From NCBI GenBank assembly GCA_020846635.1, contig JADLDO010000023.1:388384-452383 (forward strand): a DNA stretch of 64,000 bases, written 5' to 3'. The position numbers and the translations under genes are program-made. Below the pieces are notes generated by a model that worked only from the letters and a program-made list of their open reading frames with translations, did no database searches and was not told the origin of the DNA. This DNA comes from Caldilineaceae bacterium (lineage in GTDB: Bacteria; Chloroflexota; Anaerolineae; Caldilineales; Caldilineaceae). Shown in pieces: positions 33,077-42,635 of this stretch (within the stretch, counting starts at the first letter, position 1; each line of letters begins with the position of its first letter).

Positions 33077-34780
33077 TCAATGGGCTTCGCTTGCCTGAAT
33101 GGCAAAGGATGGGTGCAGGTAGACGAATTCACCGTCAAAACAAGTAGACATAATCTGTGTGGCGGCAATTTCGTCAATCGTGCTTGGGCTTTGGGCCAGC
33201 GCGAAGATATCACGGTCGAGGACAACCAGGTCGGCGCGCTTGCCGGGTGAAAGGGAGCCAATCGTGGCATCCCATCCGGCGGCCTGAGCAGCACCCAGCG
33301 TATAGGCGTGTATGATTTCGTCAAGCGTAAGGATCTCCTGTGGCTGCCAGGAGGGTTGCATGTCGAGGGGACGGTGGCGCACCAGGGCGGCGTGGATGCC
33401 AAGAAAGGGATTCGCATCGGCGACGGGTGCGTCACTGCCAAAGGCAAGGCGGGTGCCCGCATCGAATAGGGAGCGAAAGGCGTAGGTGTTGCGGGCGCGT
33501 TTGCCCCAATAGCGATCAACCAGGTCACGGTCATCGGTGAGATGGAGGGGCTGAACACTGGCAGTGATGTTCAGTTGGGCCAGCCGTGGAATGTCCGCCG
33601 GGGCAATGGTCTGGACATGCTCGATGCGATGTGGAATAGGTAAGGGTGGCAGTTGGGGGGCAAGCTCCTCAAACAGATCGAGTACGACGCGGTTGGCGCG
33701 GTCGCCGATGGCATGGACACTAATGGGGAAGCCAAGCTGTTGGGCCTGGTAGAATTCGGCTGCCATTTGCTCTGGGGGAGTCACATTGACGCCATAGTTG
33801 GGCGCTTCGGCTGTCGCGCCTGTGGGTGATTGGGGTTCGAAGGGTTCGAGCATCCAAGCGGTGCGGCTACCCAGGCTGCCATCTGCAAAGACCTTGACAT
33901 GACCGAGGCGCAGATAGTCGTTGCCAAAACCGCTGCGCAGGCCCAGGACTGCTAGGTCAGGAAGTTGATGGGCGGCGATGTTGCAGTTGACGCGCAGGCG
34001 CAACCCATGGGCTTGCTGCAAGCGTGTGTAAGCCGCGAGCATAGCCGGGCCTTCGTCTGCGTCTTTGATGCGCTGATCGTGGACGGCGGTGATGCCCAGG
34101 CGGTGGAGTTCGGGGAGTGCTGCGCGCAGGGCAGTGAGCAACTCCTCACGTGTCAGGGGAGCAATCTGGGCAGTGACAAGGTTGATGGCAAGTTCACGCA
34201 AGACGCCGGTTGGTTGGCCCAACGCGTCCCGGTCAATCAGTCCACCAGGGGGATTGGGGGTGGCGCTGGTGATGCCCGCGCGTGCTAGGGCAGCGTGATT
34301 GGCAACGGCGATGTGCATGTCGCTGCGATAGGCGATGGCCGGCTGATCGGGCTGGGTCACAGCATCAAGGTCGCTGGCTGTGGGAAAGTCTTGCTCTCCC
34401 CACCAGCTTTCATTCCAACCCTGGCAAACGATCCAACTTGTCGTCGGTCGCGGGGCCGCGTATTCAGCGAGCTGCGCCATCATTTCTGCTCTGCTGCGCG
34501 CTGAGGCGAGATGGGGACGGGTGAGATTGATCGCCCACTCGTGCAGGTGGATGTGCGCGTCACAGAGGCCGGGCAAGATGAGACGACCGCCCATGTCGAT
34601 TTGGCGTGTGTGATTCGCTGCCAGTGCGCGAACGGCTTGGTTGCTGCCAATCGCGGTGACGATAGGGCCGCGGATGGCGGTGGCTTCTGCCCAGGGTCGG
34701 GCCGGCTCTTGAGTGTAAATGCGGGCGTTATGAAGGATCAGGGTAGGATGATCGTCGAGGTGAAGAAGATCAACAGGCAT
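33077..34780 (-). CDS. Amidohydrolase of the YtcJ (COG1574) type
   Basis: 567 residues from [14 protein letters not shown]; a GTG 17 codons upstream is excluded because the predicted promoter lies there. Metal ligands appear in [26 protein letters not shown] and FGSDAPV, in the order of the amidohydrolase superfamily. YtcJ-like enzymes hydrolyse N-acyl or amide bonds of small metabolites; the exact substrate is not known from sequence. It is the first gene of a two-gene unit with the CoA-disulfide-reductase-like flavoprotein. Confidence 0.9.
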   Translation of the reverse strand: MPVDLLHLDDHPTLILHNARIYTQEPARPWAEATAIRGPIVTAIGSNQAVRALAANHTRQIDMGGRLILPGLCDAHIHLHEWAINLTRPHLASARSRAEMMAQLAEYAAPRPTTSWIVCQGWNESWWGEQDFPTASDLDAVTQPDQPAIAYRSDMHIAVANHAALARAGITSATPNPPGGLIDRDALGQPTGVLRELAINLVTAQIAPLTREELLTALRAALPELHRLGITAVHDQRIKDADEGPAMLAAYTRLQQAHGLRLRVNCNIAAHQLPDLAVLGLRSGFGNDYLRLGHVKVFADGSLGSRTAWMLEPFEPQSPTGATAEAPNYGVNVTPPEQMAAEFYQAQQLGFPISVHAIGDRANRVVLDLFEELAPQLPPLPIPHRIEHVQTIAPADIPRLAQLNITASVQPLHLTDDRDLVDRYWGKRARNTYAFRSLFDAGTRLAFGSDAPVADANPFLGIHAALVRHRPLDMQPSWQPQEILTLDEIIHAYTLGAAQAAGWDATIGSLSPGKRADLVVLDRDIFALAQSPSTIDEIAATQIMSTCFDGEFVYLHPSFAIQASEAH

Positions 34781-34829
34781 AGCTGCGCTTTCACGGGTGA
34801 AATCTTGTAACGAATGGATGATTGCCTGC

Positions 34830-34835
34830 ACTATA
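34830..34835 (-). promoter_or_regulatory. Extended -10 element for the amidohydrolase unit
   Basis: On the minus strand, TGG followed by TATAGT forms an extended -10. A poor -35 (TTTTCA) lies 17 bases upstream. It gives a transcript start near 34823, consistent with the ATG at 34780. Confidence 0.45.
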
Positions 34836-34871
34836 CCAGATCGATTGTGATGTGAAAACCAGGTGGTGCAT

Positions 34872-34900
34872 TTGACAGACCGGAGGCGAAATGATATTCT
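34872..34900 (+). promoter_or_regulatory. Promoter of tRNA-Asp
   Basis: A perfect TTGACA and TATTCT are separated by 17 bases. The predicted start is near 34907, about 60 bases before the mature tRNA 5' end. Confidence 0.75.
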
Positions 34901-34965
34901 TCATCCATCAACTTAGCGCCTCAACAGTGGCTCACAGCGATGTGTCCTGAAAGACGTAGTACTGA

Positions 34966-35039
<74 letters not shown>

Positions 35040-35070
35040 ACGTGGCGCTTTCGAGAGCCTGAGTTGATAG

Positions 35071-35108
35071 GAATGGGTCAACTGAGTATTCAGTTGACCC
35101 ATTCTTTT
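35071..35108 (+). terminator. Intrinsic terminator of tRNA-Asp
   Basis: A perfect 15-base stem (GAATGGGTCAACTGA and complement), four-base loop and TTTT tail, 32 bases after the tRNA. Confidence 0.93.
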
Positions 35109-35138
35109 ATTGGAAATCATTGCTCTAGCAGAGACCCC

Positions 35139-36980
35139 TTAGAAGACTACGATCCCAAACCAGCGCCAAATCCAGACAACTCCAAAGCTTAAGATAAGAG
35201 CTCCCAACAAATCCACAACGACGCCGCGCCGGAAGATTTCGCTCACCTTGAACATCCCCGTCGAGTAGACAATCATCGTGGGTGGTGTGCCCGTCACCAG
35301 GGCGAAATCGACAGAGCAAGAGATGGCGATGATCGTGACCAGCAGGCGTGGATCAAGGTTCAGCATCTGCGCCAGTGGGATTGCCACGGGAATCAACATG
35401 GCCGCACAGGCAGTGTTCGAGATGAACGCCCCAATTACAACGGTAACACCTGACAAGAGGAAGAGAACGAGATAAGTCGGCAGCGTACCAATTCCAATCA
35501 ACTGAAGCGCCAGCCAGTCGGAGACGCCAGTATCGACCAGCAGTGTGCCAATCGCCAATCCTCCACCAAAGGTCAAGAGCGCGTTCCAATTAATGTGGTT
35601 TAGGTCATCCTGCTTGATGAGTTTGGCAAAAAAGAGTACGAATACGCCCGCCAACGCGGAGATTGCCGGGGGAATGTGATGCACTGATTCTGTCAGCCAG
35701 AGGCCGATAATCAGGACAAAGATGCCTAAAAGAAACTTTTGCTCATTGTGCAGCGGCCCCATCTGCCGCAGTTCACCGGCACAGATTGCGGGATCAATCC
35801 GCAAAGTCATCCGCCGGGGGTCTACATTAAAACTGAGCAGCAGGTAGATCCAGATAATCGGCAGCATGATCAGCACAACGGGCAGACCATAGGCAAACCA
35901 GTTGACAAAGGTGAGATTACCCCCTGAGTATTGGTTCAACAAGGCCATCGCCAGCATATTGGGCGGGGTACCAAGCGCAGAACCAACCCCGCCGATTGTC
36001 GCCGAGTAGGCAATTGCCAAAAGCAAGGCGCGAGGATAGCCTTTGGGCATGCTTTCCTCTGGTATCTTGCCCAACACAGCCAAAGCGATTGGAATCATCA
36101 GCGTTGCGCTGGCGGTGTTTGACATCCACAAGCAGAGGAAGGAGGTCATTGCCATGAGGGTGAGCATCAAATAGATCGGATTGTGGCTGGCGTGGTTCAA
36201 GATGAGCAGCGCCACGCGCCGGTCCACACCCGTGCGGCGCATGGCATCCGCCAGCAAAAAACCTGCCATAAAGAGTGCGATAATAGGGTTGGCAAAGGGC
36301 TGCAACACCGTTTGTGCATCACTTGCACCTGCCAGAACGGCCACGACAGGTACGAGGATGGCAGTGGCGGCCAGGGGCACTAGTTCGGTGATCCACAGAA
36401 CGGCAATGGCGAGCATCAGCGCCGTCGTGACTTTGGCTTTGAAGGGCATACGCATGGAAAATGTGACCCAACCGTCGCCACCTTCGGAAGCCGGCACATT
36501 TTGCTCGTAATCCGGCCCGCGGATGATTGAGCTAACTGCATGTATGGGGAGCGGCAGCACCTGACCAGCAGGGTCGAGTAACTGCAAGCGATAGACAATT
36601 TTTTGGCCGAGTTGATAGGATACAGCGTTTGCTCCTTCAACCACTGCTTGATAGCGACCCAGTTGTGTTGTCTGCGGCGTGGCAACATCCCCCTCTGCGC
36701 CTAGTTGGAATGAATGAGGGATGGAATAGGTAGTATCTTCATGTTCAACTGTGATGGAGACGGTGTAGTCCCCTGGAAGCAGGTCTGCGGGTGCGGAAAC
36801 GTAGCCGACAACAGCCAGCAGGAGAACCAGGACTATCTTCCACAGGGGTGACTGCCAGTTTGCGAACGTGCGAGGTAGAGCGAAAGAAGGACGTTGGCGT
36901 TGGACGGAAGCGCGGATCATGGTTGCGATGCTCTCGTAGGTAGCAGCCGCCGCAAACTTGGCAATTCGTGACGGCTGCAT
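35139..36980 (-). CDS. DASS/SLC13-family anion transporter with extra N-terminal domain
   Basis: 613 residues from MQPSRIAKFAAAATY; the open frame upstream overlaps another gene and is not coding. The transporter part (about residues 185-613) has two hallmark SNT motifs (MSNTASATLMIP and ISNTACAAMLIP) and GTPPNMLAMALLN, typical of sodium-coupled dicarboxylate, citrate or sulfate carriers. Before it lie a hydrophobic helix (LWKIVLVLLLAVVGYVSA) and an approximately 110-residue beta-rich segment (YTVSITVEHEDTTYSIP, then QLGQKIVYRLQLLDPAG) predicted to lie outside the membrane. This extra domain is not part of the standard family. The substrate is undetermined; C4-dicarboxylate is plausible given pckA and sucCD. 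Confidence 0.88.
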   Translation of the reverse strand: MQPSRIAKFAAAATYESIATMIRASVQRQRPSFALPRTFANWQSPLWKIVLVLLLAVVGYVSAPADLLPGDYTVSITVEHEDTTYSIPHSFQLGAEGDVATPQTTQLGRYQAVVEGANAVSYQLGQKIVYRLQLLDPAGQVLPLPIHAVSSIIRGPDYEQNVPASEGGDGWVTFSMRMPFKAKVTTALMLAIAVLWITELVPLAATAILVPVVAVLAGASDAQTVLQPFANPIIALFMAGFLLADAMRRTGVDRRVALLILNHASHNPIYLMLTLMAMTSFLCLWMSNTASATLMIPIALAVLGKIPEESMPKGYPRALLLAIAYSATIGGVGSALGTPPNMLAMALLNQYSGGNLTFVNWFAYGLPVVLIMLPIIWIYLLLSFNVDPRRMTLRIDPAICAGELRQMGPLHNEQKFLLGIFVLIIGLWLTESVHHIPPAISALAGVFVLFFAKLIKQDDLNHINWNALLTFGGGLAIGTLLVDTGVSDWLALQLIGIGTLPTYLVLFLLSGVTVVIGAFISNTACAAMLIPVAIPLAQMLNLDPRLLVTIIAISCSVDFALVTGTPPTMIVYSTGMFKVSEIFRRGVVVDLLGALILSFGVVWIWRWFGIVVF

Positions 36981-37006
36981 GCAGATGATTGTGAGACTGA
37001 TGTTCA

Positions 37007-37387
37007 CTATGCGCCAAGCAGTTGCGGTGACGGCCAATGCACCCACAGCAGCGCGACCAGAACGGCAACGTTGACCGCAGCGCCGAGGATCATGTTCGGC
37101 TGCCAGAAGATGCCAATCACCAGCAAGGAGAGCAGGGACGAGACGATAGCCAGGGCACGCCACCACTCCCAACCGGCAAAGAGAACAATGCCTGTGATGA
37201 CGAAGGCCAGTAGGGTTGTTACCCAGAGAAATGTACCCATTGACTGGAGTGTTTCCGGCTGCATGCTGGGCAACAGCCAAGATGAGACAGAGGTCTTAGA
37301 GCCCCAAGCTGTCGTGATTTGCCAATGGGCAAAGCCATGAATGAGCAGGAGGATGCCCACACCGATGCGAAATGCTAGCTGCCACAT
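37007..37387 (-). CDS. Small four-helix membrane protein (126 aa)
   Basis: The start (MWQLAFRIGVGILLLIHG) has a perfect AGGAGG site. Four hydrophobic segments span most of the protein. The opening (RIGVGILLLIHGFAHW) resembles the first helix of DoxX-like membrane proteins, but the family is not certain. It lies 25 bases after the SRPBCC gene and 26 bases before the anion transporter on the same strand, so the whole set 39.1-35.1 kb may be one operon. Function unknown. Confidence 0.65.
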   Translation of the reverse strand: MWQLAFRIGVGILLLIHGFAHWQITTAWGSKTSVSSWLLPSMQPETLQSMGTFLWVTTLLAFVITGIVLFAGWEWWRALAIVSSLLSLLVIGIFWQPNMILGAAVNVAVLVALLWVHWPSPQLLGA

Positions 37388-37412
37388 GCTGTGTACCTCC
37401 TTAATGTAGTAG

Positions 37413-38174
37413 TTACCTTTCCGAAAGCTGTGCAACTGCAACCGGATTTTGTGCAACAAACATCTCTGCGCGCTGCTTGATGCCGAGCAGCATCTTGCGT
37501 TCCATATAGAACTGAAAGAGAGTGGCGACTTTTGCCCCAGTGACTGCTATGTTCGAACCGGGGTCGGCGCTGCGACTGCGTAGGATCAGGCGCGTTGTCC
37601 CGTCTTCCTGGGGTTGCAGCACAAACTGCCATGTGGCACTTGCGCCACAATCAGGAGGCGTCTGTTCCATGCCAAAGCAGCCGGCGAGGGAGCGATTTGG
37701 CTCTAGCGCCAGGACATAAAGACCTGGGCCTGGGTTTAGGGCGAATTCTTTCGGTGTGAAGCGGATGAAGTCGCCGGCTTGTAGGGTTTGCCATTCGGGC
37801 CGGATTTCATCGATGTTCTGCACATGCAAGCGCAGTAACCAGTTTTCGACCCATAAATAACTATACATGCCACCTCTGTCCACGCCGAGTTGGGCAAGCC
37901 AGGGCCAAATTGATTCAGGCTGAGCGTGAATCGTAATTGCTTTGGTGGTGACAAAGGCAGGGTCGGGTATCAGGTCATCACCGGGCAATGTCTGTTGAAT
38001 TTCGCCGGTGGTTGCGCCCCAACGGCTGATCCACGGCCAGAGAAGCAGAAAATAGAGTCCCAATGCGACAACAAGTGAGCCTGCACCCCACGCTAGGAAG
38101 CGCAAAGGGCGGTAGACTCGACGTCGGTACGGTGCGTTTAGGGTCAATGGAATGGAGTCTGTGAGGTTTGCCAT
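37413..38174 (-). CDS. Membrane-anchored SRPBCC-fold protein (paralogue of 43172-43822)
   Basis: 253 residues. One N-terminal transmembrane helix (FLAWGAGSLVVALGLYFLLLW) is followed by WGATTGEIQQTLPGDDLIPD, then a START/polyketide-cyclase-like domain beginning TKAITIHAQPESIWPWLAQL and GVDRGGMYSYLWVENW. It closely parallels the gene at 43172-43822 (WGATDAEVSMPLPGDPYIP, then ITIQAPRAVVWAWLVQLGQG). SRPBCC folds bind hydrophobic ligands; here the cavity should lie at the membrane surface. The substrate is unknown. It is in a run of small membrane-protein genes on the minus strand. Confidence 0.75.
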   Translation of the reverse strand: MANLTDSIPLTLNAPYRRRVYRPLRFLAWGAGSLVVALGLYFLLLWPWISRWGATTGEIQQTLPGDDLIPDPAFVTTKAITIHAQPESIWPWLAQLGVDRGGMYSYLWVENWLLRLHVQNIDEIRPEWQTLQAGDFIRFTPKEFALNPGPGLYVLALEPNRSLAGCFGMEQTPPDCGASATWQFVLQPQEDGTTRLILRSRSADPGSNIAVTGAKVATLFQFYMERKMLLGIKQRAEMFVAQNPVAVAQLSER

Positions 38175-38190
38175 AGCAACTCCTGTTGTG

Positions 38191-38604
38191 TCACCCGCCT
38201 CGATAGGACGTGCGTAACTCTTGGTGGGATGTGATTGGCTCGATTTTCAGCAGCCAGAAATGCAGCGCGACCAACAATAAGTTGGGAATGGCATAGAAGA
38301 ACCAGAACGGCACCAAGAGCAGGTTAAAGAGCAGTCCAGCCGCCTGTCCCAGCCTTGCTCGATCTGGGTTGCTGCTGAGCATGAGCAGCCCCGCCACCAT
38401 CTCAAATGCCACCAAAAGGATGACCAATGGCACCAGATTGGGGAGCACGATTTGGGTCCAGAGTGTTTGGTAGAACGACCATGCCGTGTCATCAACAGCG
38501 GCATAGAGTTCGCGCTGTTGCGTCATCAAATAGCCATGAATCAGCGGCCCCCCGATAACATAGAAAAGACCCGTCGCGTATTTCGCCAGGTATTTGAACA
38601 GCAT
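38191..38604 (-). CDS. DoxX-like small membrane protein (137 aa)
   Basis: The start (MLFKYLAKYATGLFYVIGG) is placed by GGGAGGAA before the ATG. Four hydrophobic helices, with YATGLFYVIGGPLIHG in the first; the pattern fits DoxX/DUF4149-like quinone-associated membrane proteins, though assignment is tentative. The gene is 16 bases upstream of the SRPBCC gene and follows a universal stress protein gene, arguing for a shared stress or redox role. Confidence 0.62.
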   Translation of the reverse strand: MLFKYLAKYATGLFYVIGGPLIHGYLMTQQRELYAAVDDTAWSFYQTLWTQIVLPNLVPLVILLVAFEMVAGLLMLSSNPDRARLGQAAGLLFNLLLVPFWFFYAIPNLLLVALHFWLLKIEPITSHQELRTSYRGG

Positions 38605-38637
38605 CACTGTTCCTCCCTTTGTCATTTAATCAAGTTG

Positions 38638-39111
38638 TCATTCGCCAATCGCCCCATTGGCCGAATACTCTGGGAAGGAGCGATAAAGCAGAACGGGTAT
38701 ATCTACGTGGGTCAGTACATGCTCGGCAACGCTGCCGAGCAGCATGCGTGCCCAGCCTGTGCGGCCATGCGTGGTCATTGCCACCAGATCGACATCCTTT
38801 TCGGCGACGAAATGTTCGATTTCGGTCGCTGGATCGCCGAAGGAGACAATGGGGGTTACACGGTAGCCCAACTCTTCTAAGCTACGTACATATGGCTGAA
38901 GATCTGCTTTGCGGGCGGCCTCTTGGGAAGCCGTTTCTTGATCGGCATAGACCAGGACCTTTTCTTCAATCATCACGGGGCCTGGCACTGGCGCAACATG
39001 GAGCAAAATGAGCTCATAGCAATCCGGCTCTAGAAGCCGTGTCACATGGGGAATCACGTGGAGGCTGAACTCCGAGTCGGCAACTGGTACTAGCACCTTT
39101 TTCTTGGTCAT
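38638..39111 (-). CDS. Universal stress protein, single UspA domain
   Basis: 157 residues from MTKKKVLVPVADSEFSLHV, with AGGAGT before the ATG. The ATP-binding signature near the C-terminus reads MTTHGRTGWARMLLGSVAEHVL (G-x2-G-x9-G-S), so it belongs to the nucleotide-binding Usp type. It heads a minus-strand run of small membrane genes and is divergent from a two-domain Usp gene; the 436-base gap between them should hold both promoters. Confidence 0.9.
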   Translation of the reverse strand: MTKKKVLVPVADSEFSLHVIPHVTRLLEPDCYELILLHVAPVPGPVMIEEKVLVYADQETASQEAARKADLQPYVRSLEELGYRVTPIVSFGDPATEIEHFVAEKDVDLVAMTTHGRTGWARMLLGSVAEHVLTHVDIPVLLYRSFPEYSANGAIGE

Positions 39112-39547
39112 CGTAATACTCCTGTAAATTGATCCATAAAATCCATAAAACTGAAGGAGTATGCTGCCCTTCGGTATCGACAACGCACTGAGAAGGGTTC
39201 GCCTGCTTAGTGCAGGTAGAAACTCCCTGATTTACAGTATAGGAGGTGGTCACTCCTATGACACCCCGCGTATGATGAGATTTTCTACTAGTCAAGTGGG
39301 GAGGAAAAAAGCTGATCTCCCGTCCAGGTTTGGCGCGGGTGGGTTTCTATATACAGAGGATTGGGCCTATATCTGATATTGTAGAGCTGATTGATATTGC
39401 GAGGCTGCTGTCATGCGGGGGACTAGGTAGCTGGTTAGGGCTATGACTCGCCCAAAGGACAGGGAAATATCCGGGCGGTTGTGTCATAGTAGGGAGAGCA
39501 GGCGGCTTTGCTCTTGCCTACGATCATGACCACAAGGAGGAAAATTC
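39112..39547. promoter_or_regulatory. Divergent intergenic region between two Usp genes
   Basis: 436 bases with no convincing gene. A 7-base inverted repeat, ATAGGAG and CTCCTAT, occurs at 39239-39259 with a seven-base centre, and AT-rich stretches lie around 39360-39400. It should contain the promoters of both Usp transcription units; no confident -35/-10 pair was found. Confidence 0.45.
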
Positions 39548-40498
39548 ATGTCAAGAAAAATCTTAATTCCGTTGGATCAATCCGAGCTTGCGGAGCATGT
39601 CCTGACTTATGTTCCGTGGCTGGTTCCACCAGACAAAACAGGGGCCGAGATATTTTTGCTCAGCGTGATCGAACCCTGGCGTTATTACTTCGGCGAGGTG
39701 GATTACAACCCGCCGGAGTTGGTCGAGTCGCTGCGCAGGGCAACGCTAGAATATCTGGAAGGTGAGGCTGCAAAGCTAAGGGACGCCGGGTACGCTGTTT
39801 CTATACAAGTTGCGGGTGGCGACGCGGCAGAAATCATCCTGGAAGTGGCGAAGGCATTCGACATCAGCCTGATTGCCATGAGTACGCATGGTCGTTCGGG
39901 GATGGCGCGTTGGGCAATGGGGAGCGTGGCTGAACGCGTTGTGCAGGGTGCAACGATGCCAATCTTCCTGGTGCGTGAATCAACGACAATGCTTGAGCGA
40001 GAGCCGCTGCGGCTGTTGGTACCGCTCGACGGTTCCGAACTGGCCGAACTGGCCTTGCCAAAGGCGCGTGAAGCGGCAAAAAATAGGGGCGCTGAAATTC
40101 TACTGCTGCATGTGCTGGAGAAGCCGATTGAGGACTCCATGCGCCTCCTGCTCGACAGTCGAGAGGAACTGAACGCGATGGTTGAAGATTGGCAGGTAGA
40201 TGTACAAACCTATCTTGAGTCAGTCGCCGAGGGACTGCGCGCCGAAGGAATTCAGGTTGCCATGCGCATTGCTTGGGGGCGACCAAGCGAGATCATCGAA
40301 CAAACCGTGGAAGCCGAGCAGATTGACCTGATCGTTATGAGCACACATGGCCGCACTGGCCTAAGCCGCTGGGTGTTTGGGAGCATTGCCTCCAAAGTGT
40401 TACATACATCGACCTGTCCATTGCTCTTGGTTCGTGCCATTCAGGACGGGCCGGACGGCACTGTAGACAAGGATAAGGCGCTTGCTGGCGTTGAGTAG
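39548..40498 (+). CDS. Tandem-domain universal stress protein
   Basis: 316 residues, two UspA domains. Domain 1 starts KILIPLDQSELAEHVL and carries STHGRSGMARWAMGSVAE. Domain 2 starts LLVPLDGSELAELAL and carries STHGRTGLSRWVFGSIAS. Both keep the ATP-binding G-x2-G-x9-G-S pattern. A strong AAGGAGG site precedes the ATG. The transporter gene follows 30 bases later on the same strand, so the Usp may modulate or be co-regulated with it. Confidence 0.93.
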   Translation: MSRKILIPLDQSELAEHVLTYVPWLVPPDKTGAEIFLLSVIEPWRYYFGEVDYNPPELVESLRRATLEYLEGEAAKLRDAGYAVSIQVAGGDAAEIILEVAKAFDISLIAMSTHGRSGMARWAMGSVAERVVQGATMPIFLVRESTTMLEREPLRLLVPLDGSELAELALPKAREAAKNRGAEILLLHVLEKPIEDSMRLLLDSREELNAMVEDWQVDVQTYLESVAEGLRAEGIQVAMRIAWGRPSEIIEQTVEAEQIDLIVMSTHGRTGLSRWVFGSIASKVLHTSTCPLLLVRAIQDGPDGTVDKDKALAGVE

Positions 40499-40528
40499 CG
40501 TTGAACGATATGAGACGAGTTCATTTAG

Positions 40529-42163
40529 ATGATTGATGCCCTTATTGAAAATCCCCTGTTGCTGCTCTTTATTGTTGCGGCGCTAGGTTATGCGATTGGG
40601 CGCATCAAAATACAGGGCAGCAGCCTGGGCGTGGCCGCGGTGCTCTTTGTCGGCCTGGCCGCCGGGGCATTGGATCCGCGCCTTTCGCTGCCGGAGATCA
40701 TCTTTCTGCTTGGATTGGTGATCTTTGTCTATACCATCGGTCTGGGCAGCGGCCCAGGCTTCTTTGCGTCGTTCAACCGGCGTGGTCTGCGCGACAATCT
40801 CTTTGTGCTGGGCGTCCTTGTGGTTGCTGCCGGGCTTACTGTGGCTGCGGCCTTCCTGCTGCAACTGAAAGGCACTGTTGCTGCAGGGATGTTTGCTGGA
40901 AGTTTGACGAACACGCCTGCATTGGCAGGAGTCTTGGATGCGTTGCGCGCCGCAGGGGCCAGTGAGTCGCTGTTGGCGGAGCCTGTGATCGGCTATTCCA
41001 TCGCCTACCCGATGGGCGTGTTGGGGATGATCTTTGCGGTTTTGGTCGGCAAGCGGCTGTGGAAGATCGACTATCAAGCGGAGAGTGAGAAACTACGCAG
41101 CTTTCACTTGGTGGAGCAAGAGTTCTATAACCAGACGATCCGCGTTACTCAGCCCGCGGTTATAGATGTGCCGCTGCACACCCTGGCGAGCCAACATCCG
41201 TGGGCTGTGCTGGTGACACGCGTGAAACGGGGGAACACGCTATTCTTGGCGGACGCCGACACGACGTTTCAGGTGGATGATCGGGTCAATGTGTTGGGCA
41301 CGCCGGGTGAGGTCGATGCGGTGACTGCCTTGCTGGGAGAGCCGGCAGATGAGCAACTGGTCTTTGACCGCAGCCAGTATGACGTACGGCGTATCTTTGT
41401 CTCGAATCCGGCCATTGTAGGGAGAAAGTTGGCTGATCTGAAACTGCCCTACCAGCAGCCTGGCGCATTGATTACACGCGTGCGCCAGGGGGATATTGAT
41501 CTTCTGGCGGATGGCAACACAGTCTTGGAGCTAGGCGACAGGGTGCGCGTGGTGGCGAAGCGTGACGAGATGCGCGTGTTGAGCCAGTTTTTTGGTGATT
41601 CGTATAAGGCGCTGAGCGAAATCAATCTGCTGTCGTTTGGTCTGGGCGTCACCCTGGGCCTTCTGTTGGGGCTGGTTCCGATTCCACTGCCGGGAGGCGT
41701 GACGCTGGAACTTGGTTACGCGGGCGGGCCATTGTTGGTCGCGCTGGTGCTTGGGGCAGTGCGCAGGACGGGGCCGGTGGTGTGGACACTGCCCTACAGC
41801 GCTAACCTGACGCTGCGCCAAGTGGGCTTGACCTTGCTGCTGGCGGGTATCGGCGTGCGCTCCGGCTATATTTTTTTTGATACCTTTGCCCAAAGCGGCG
41901 GGCTTACGATCTTTCTGGCTGCCGCCACCATTACGTTTGCCGTAGCATTTTTGACGCTCTGGTTTGGCTACAAGGTGTTGAAGATTCCCTATCCACTGCT
42001 GACCGGGATGCTGGCCGCGCTGCAAACGCAGCCCGCGGTCTTAGGCTTCTCGCTGGAGCAGAGCAAGAATGAAGTGCCCAACATCGGCTATGCATTGGTT
42101 TTTCCAATTGCGACAATTGCCAAGATATTGTTGGCCCAGGCGCTCTATCTGCTGCTGCGCTGA
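40529..42163 (+). CDS. AspT/YidE-type (AAE family) transporter with two RCK_C domains
   Basis: 544 residues. An N-terminal half of five to six helices (IFLLGLVIFVYTIGLGSGPGF is the family hallmark region) is followed by two cytoplasmic TrkA-C/RCK_C domains (DVPLHTLASQHPWAVLVTRV and RKLADLKLPYQQPGALITRV, each about 70 residues), and a second half of five to six helices. The aspartate:alanine exchanger family is the nearest known group; YidE/YbjL relatives have no proven substrate. The RCK_C domains suggest ligand gating. Co-transcribed with the two-domain Usp upstream. Confidence 0.88.
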   Translation: MIDALIENPLLLLFIVAALGYAIGRIKIQGSSLGVAAVLFVGLAAGALDPRLSLPEIIFLLGLVIFVYTIGLGSGPGFFASFNRRGLRDNLFVLGVLVVAAGLTVAAAFLLQLKGTVAAGMFAGSLTNTPALAGVLDALRAAGASESLLAEPVIGYSIAYPMGVLGMIFAVLVGKRLWKIDYQAESEKLRSFHLVEQEFYNQTIRVTQPAVIDVPLHTLASQHPWAVLVTRVKRGNTLFLADADTTFQVDDRVNVLGTPGEVDAVTALLGEPADEQLVFDRSQYDVRRIFVSNPAIVGRKLADLKLPYQQPGALITRVRQGDIDLLADGNTVLELGDRVRVVAKRDEMRVLSQFFGDSYKALSEINLLSFGLGVTLGLLLGLVPIPLPGGVTLELGYAGGPLLVALVLGAVRRTGPVVWTLPYSANLTLRQVGLTLLLAGIGVRSGYIFFDTFAQSGGLTIFLAAATITFAVAFLTLWFGYKVLKIPYPLLTGMLAALQTQPAVLGFSLEQSKNEVPNIGYALVFPIATIAKILLAQALYLLLR

Positions 42164-42178
42164 GTGTACTAGTGGTGG

Positions 42179-42574
42179 TTACGCCTGGATGCTCAGGAAC
42201 ACTTCATCCGGCACCTGCTTGGCGCTTACCTCGTGTGTGGCCCTTTCCACGATTTCCTGGCACGCGATGCAATAGCGGGCGTGTGGTTTTGCCGCCAAAC
42301 GTTCTGCTTCAACCGGCTTTCCACAGCGTTCACAGGCTCCATATTGGCCCATCTCGATTGAAAACAGGGCAGAATCGATCTCTTGCACTTTGTGTTCGAG
42401 CATGGCAGCCAAAATGGCAGCCGTTCGATGCTCAGTGATCTGTGCGTCGCCTTCATCCGGTTCCAGGTCGATCTCAACTTGAAGCATTTCCCACAGACGA
42501 CCTAGCTCCTCCATTGCAACTTCCCGTTCCCGGTGCAACCTGGCCTGTTCTGCTGTTTGTTGTCGGGCTGCCAT
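42179..42574 (-). CDS. DksA/TraR-type zinc finger protein
   Basis: 131 residues. The four-Cys zinc finger reads CERCGKPVEAERL and ARYCIACQE, preceded by a coiled-coil region (EQARLHREREVAMEELGRLW) as in DksA, and the family's ALxRIExGxYG-like lead-in appears as LFSIEMGQYGACERCG. DksA-like proteins enter the RNA polymerase secondary channel and modulate transcription with ppGpp. The acidic coiled-coil tip motif is not clearly present. It converges on the AspT gene with only 15 bases between stops. Confidence 0.88.
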   Translation of the reverse strand: MAARQQTAEQARLHREREVAMEELGRLWEMLQVEIDLEPDEGDAQITEHRTAAILAAMLEHKVQEIDSALFSIEMGQYGACERCGKPVEAERLAAKPHARYCIACQEIVERATHEVSAKQVPDEVFLSIQA

Positions 42575-42635
42575 TTTTCTACTCCTGTCAAGTCAAGGGA
42601 ATTATTATGTGTAATGGATGACCGGAATTGTTAGG

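Noticed and set aside
37010..37280. Upstream extension of the anion transporter frame by 100 codons
   Set aside because: The added sequence is antisense-like in composition and overlaps the small membrane protein gene with the AGGAGG start at 37387; the ATG at 36980 fits better.
38191..38604. Considered as a definite DoxX quinone-reducing protein
   Set aside because: Only the first helix resembles the family and no cysteine or quinone motif is visible, so only a tentative label was kept.
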